DNA of 64,000 nt. Origin: Sciurus carolinensis. Lineage: Eukaryota; Chordata; Mammalia; Rodentia; Sciuridae. Of this stretch, positions 60,791 through 64,000 are shown piece after piece (the first letter of the stretch is position 1; every line of letters starts with the position of its first letter). The stretch covers positions 36,658,575 through 36,722,574 of the forward strand of contig NC_062221.1 of assembly GCF_902686445.1 (NCBI RefSeq), given 5' to 3'. A program made the position numbers and the translations under genes. The notes under the pieces are model-generated. The model saw only the letters and a program-made list of their open reading frames with translations. It was not told where the DNA came from and did not search any database.

Positions 60791-62059
60791 TGAAGAAAAA
60801 TTATGCTGGATATAACAATTTGATTAGTAGTTATTTTCTTTCAAAACTTGAAATACAACATTCCATCTTTTCTTGGACTTTAGGATTTCTGCTGAGTTAT
60901 CTGATATATCTCATTAGATGTGACTTGGAACTTCTTTCTTAAAGATTTTAATACTTTTCTTTGTTCTGTATTTTTGGAAGTTTTATCATAATATATGTGG
61001 AGAGGGTTTTTTTTTTTTTCTGTTTCCCTATTTAGGGTTTTTAAATAGCTCCTTTATATGGGAGTGCATGTATTTCTAATGATTTGAGAATTTTTATGCT
61101 ATTATTTCACTGAATAGTTTCGTGTGCTATTAATCTACACCTTGACTCCATTATCTTTTCCTGTTTTTCATAAATCTGGCCTTTTAGTGGTGTGCAATGG
61201 ATCATGTGTGTTTTTTCATTCTTTCTAATAATTTTTTAAATTATTATCTAATTATGATAATTCATGAACTTTGTTTCCAAACCCTGACATTCTTTCTTCC
61301 ACTTGATCTTGAGGCTTTCCAATGAGTTGGGTTTTGTATCTGTCTGTTTTTATTTTTTTTTTATTTTACATTTCAAAATTTTCTTTTTTTCCAGTTTGTC
61401 TCTTTACTGAATTGCTCTTTCAAAGGTTGCATTGTCTTCCTTAATTCATTTCTATGTCCTTTGAATTCATTGATCAACTTTAATATAATATTTTGAATTC
61501 TTTGCCCAAATTTGTATCCATTTATGTATCTGTAGAGTCAGTTACAAGAAAATTATATCTTTCTCTTGTTGATGGGTCTTGGGATATTGATTATTTTATA
61601 TTGTTTAGTTTATTTTCAAGTGGACTTGTGTAGTTTCTCTGTTCTGAATTTGGATGTGATTAGTGGGATTTGATACAAAGTGTCCTGTGTTGGAGCCTGA
61701 AGTTCCTGCTTTCTTTATAGGTCTTACAAGAGTGAGTTTTCTCTGGTAGATGAGGCAGTTGTGTTTCAGACAGCAGAGTATATGAGGTATGCCCTCTTCA
61801 TTTACTACTCCAGTTTTGTTAACAATGTGCAGAATAAAGGAGTATGGAAATGATCTATGCTGACATCCCTCATAGGTGTGGTTCCACACTTTTGTGTGTT
61901 TTCTCCCTGATTTTGCTATGCTGGTGAATGTCAAGGAGTAATTTTTCAGGGCCCTCTTAGCAGTGCCTACTTGTGTTCAGGTCACCTGTTCTTTATGGTG
62001 AAGTTGCTCTCTGAGGTTCAATCTGAGTTGGGTTAAGTGGAGTAAAGTGTGATTTTTCT

Positions 62060-62165
62060 TAGCTGGACTGAAAGTGTAGTTCAGCAGCGGAGCACCTACC
62101 AACATGCTCAAAGATTTGGGCTTCAAAACAGCATAGAAAGAGGAACACAAACAATAAAAATATGA
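62060..62165 (+). mobile_element. ID-type SINE fragment, diverged
   Basis: 'gctggactgaaagtgtagtt', 'cagcagcggagcacctacc' and 'agatttgggcttcaaaacag' match the ID body with many changes. Confidence 0.6.
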
Positions 62166-62727
62166 ATAGACCAAACACAGAAATAAAGTGAGTGATAAGT
62201 ATAAACTCCAACATTCATAACAACAGGAAAGGAGGGGTCAAAAATAATGTAGATTACAGTAAAAAGTTAAAAAGTGAAAAAAATAAAATTAAGAAGAATA
62301 AAGGGAAAAGGAAAGCAAAACAAAATTTTGAAAATTTAAATAGAAGAAAGCAAGCAAAGGTACACAGTGAAATCAATAATTAAAAGTAGAAATATAATTT
62401 AAAATTTGAATATTAAAAAGAGAAGAAAAGGAAGAGCACAGGAAAAGGAATTAGACACACACACACAAACCAAATGACTAATAGCTACCTTCTGCCACGC
62501 TGGCATGCCATTGATGCCTGGGCTCTCTTTCTCACCCTGTTCCAGGGTCCAGAGACTCTAGGTTTCATCAAGTCCCTCTTTGCCCTTTATTGAACTTCAG
62601 TATTTCCAAGTCACCACCCTCACTGAATAGCTGCTCTCTAATTGTTTTCATTCCAACTTGCAGAAAAGTACCTGAGTGTTCATTGCTTCTAATCTGCCAT
62701 CTTGAAACTTCCTGTATTATATTACCT

Positions 62728-63098
62728 TACTTGAATAGAGGCAAGATGTCTGCAATCAGTTTTACTCAGCTGAGATCAAAGTATCTGCAGGACCACACTC
62801 TCTCCAGGGGCTCTAAGGAGAACCATTCCTTGACTTGCAGCTGCATTACTTCATTCTCTGCTTCTGATTGCATTCCCATCTCCCTTTCTGTGTGACAAAT
62901 GTCCATTTCCTTTCCTCATTATGGGTACATTTGATTGCATTTAGGACACACCTTGATAATACAAAGTAATTTCTATCTCTGAAGACATTAAGTTTAATCG
63001 CACATGGAAAGTCCTTTTGGCATGTAAGGTAACATTCACAGGATCCAAAAATCTGGACATGCATATGTTTTTGTGAAGCTATTATTCCATCTACCACA
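62728..63098 (-). mobile_element. MLT1-type LTR (MaLR), antisense
   Basis: On the minus strand it starts TGTGGTAGATGGAATAATAG at 63,098 and contains 'ggatcctgtgaatgttacct', 'tacatgccaaaaggactttc' and 'gcgattaaacttaatgtctt', the conserved MLT1 phrases (gaacctgtgaatatgttacc, ttacatggcaaaagggactt, gattaaggtta). Confidence 0.85.
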
Positions 63099-63099
63099 T

Positions 63100-64000
63100 C
63101 TTTCTATGTGACTGTATGATATGTAAACATATGTAGACATATGTGGAATTCATAAACATATTTCACATTTACAGGCACTACAAGTAAGCATGCTTTTATA
63201 GCAACATTAACGTAGGTCAAAATATAAATTAAAATAAAATCATCCCCTTTAGATAACTTTTTGCTGACATAGCTATAGCTGAATTTTTAAGTTGCCTATG
63301 GGAGGAAAATCATCCTTAAAATCTATAAGCTAGAATGAGAAACATTTATATTTATTTAAGCAAAATTTATTAATTCCTAACTGATGATGTACCAAGCAAA
63401 ATGGCAATTTGGGGTGTGAGTACATCCTATCATCTATGAGGTTATTTTAGGATCCATCATATGAATATATGCTATGTTATGAAAATAGTAAGAAATTTAT
63501 ATTTGTTTTCTTCCAAGTGTGTTTAAATCACTTATATCAGTTAAAAGGCTAATGTTAGCCAACAGAGGTTCCAAAATTCAGTGTCTTAAATAAAATATAT
63601 GCTTTTTTATTTATTTTGTAACACAACTATGGTTGACAATTCTGCTTAGTGAATAGTTTGTGCCACATGTGCATCTAGCAATTTGCTTTTTCTGATCCTT
63701 CTGCCTTCTAAGATGTCATCTTTGTAAGCCTTGTTCACATGCATGTTCATTTCTCTGTGAAAGGGATAAAGAACCTACGTAGAGGAATATGCAAAATATT
63801 AAAGCCACAGAGAGAATGGCATATTCCTTCATTCATATTCTTTAATTTGCAAGGCCATAAACCCATGGCCACACCTAGATGTAAAATCTTGCCACTGAAG
63901 CAGCTATATGTTCAACTGCAAATGTCTGACTGTTGAAGACAATGCATTTTGTTTTCAGGTATTCGTCCCACAACCTCAATAATAGATTTAAAATATACAA
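63100..64000. other. No recognised feature at the right edge
   Basis: A+T-rich DNA. The 65-codon plus frame at 63,739-63,936 has no known family. 'cctcaataatagatttaaaa' closes the window without a recognised element. Confidence 0.4.

Overview
The window is nuclear DNA from a squirrel-family rodent (Sciuridae or a close relative). The main evidence is the SINE: a B1-type left part (a 'ctgggcatggtgg'-like start and 'gcctgtaat' box) joined to an ID-type right part ('gatgtggctcagtggt', 'ggttcaatccccagtacc'). This B1-ID composite is typical of squirrels. There is no bacterial or phage signal, no CRISPR array, and no convincing structural RNA gene.

Layout. Positions 1-1,330 hold old LINE-1 and SINE debris. 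Positions 1,380-12,700 are richer in G+C, mostly single-copy, with old MIR fragments and a few SINEs. This block contains the only multi-exon gene I could reconstruct: a minus-strand ZDHHC19-like DHHC palmitoyltransferase with four coding exons between 9,372 and 7,172. It looks truncated after the third membrane span, and its truncated end abuts a GC-box and CCAAT-box cluster at 6,866-6,951. From about 12,700 to the end the DNA is A+T-rich and dominated by transposons.

The repeat-rich part includes a solo class II (ERVK-type) LTR with a 6-bp target duplication (16,958-17,325). It also includes a plus-strand LINE-1 (about 21,515-32,185) split by a deleted class II provirus (22,449-26,886), MaLR-type LTRs at five or more sites, a Tigger-like DNA transposon, and several LINE-1 3' ends. 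At the right end a near full-length minus-strand LINE-1 (about 55,850-62,725) carries nested insertions: SINEs, a MaLR LTR, an RPS6 processed pseudogene, and a tiny LINE-1 3' end with a perfect 17-bp target duplication. A perfect 105-bp tandem duplication containing an inverted repeat lies at 47,605-47,814.

I found no evidence for a wholly new biological system. The items most worth a second look are the diverged, truncated ZDHHC19-like gene, the provirus (its gag and front half of pol deleted, but RNase H and integrase catalytic residues retained), the small hairpin series in the provirus leader, and the recent 105-bp duplication. Coordinates of old repeats are read by eye and may be off by tens of bases.
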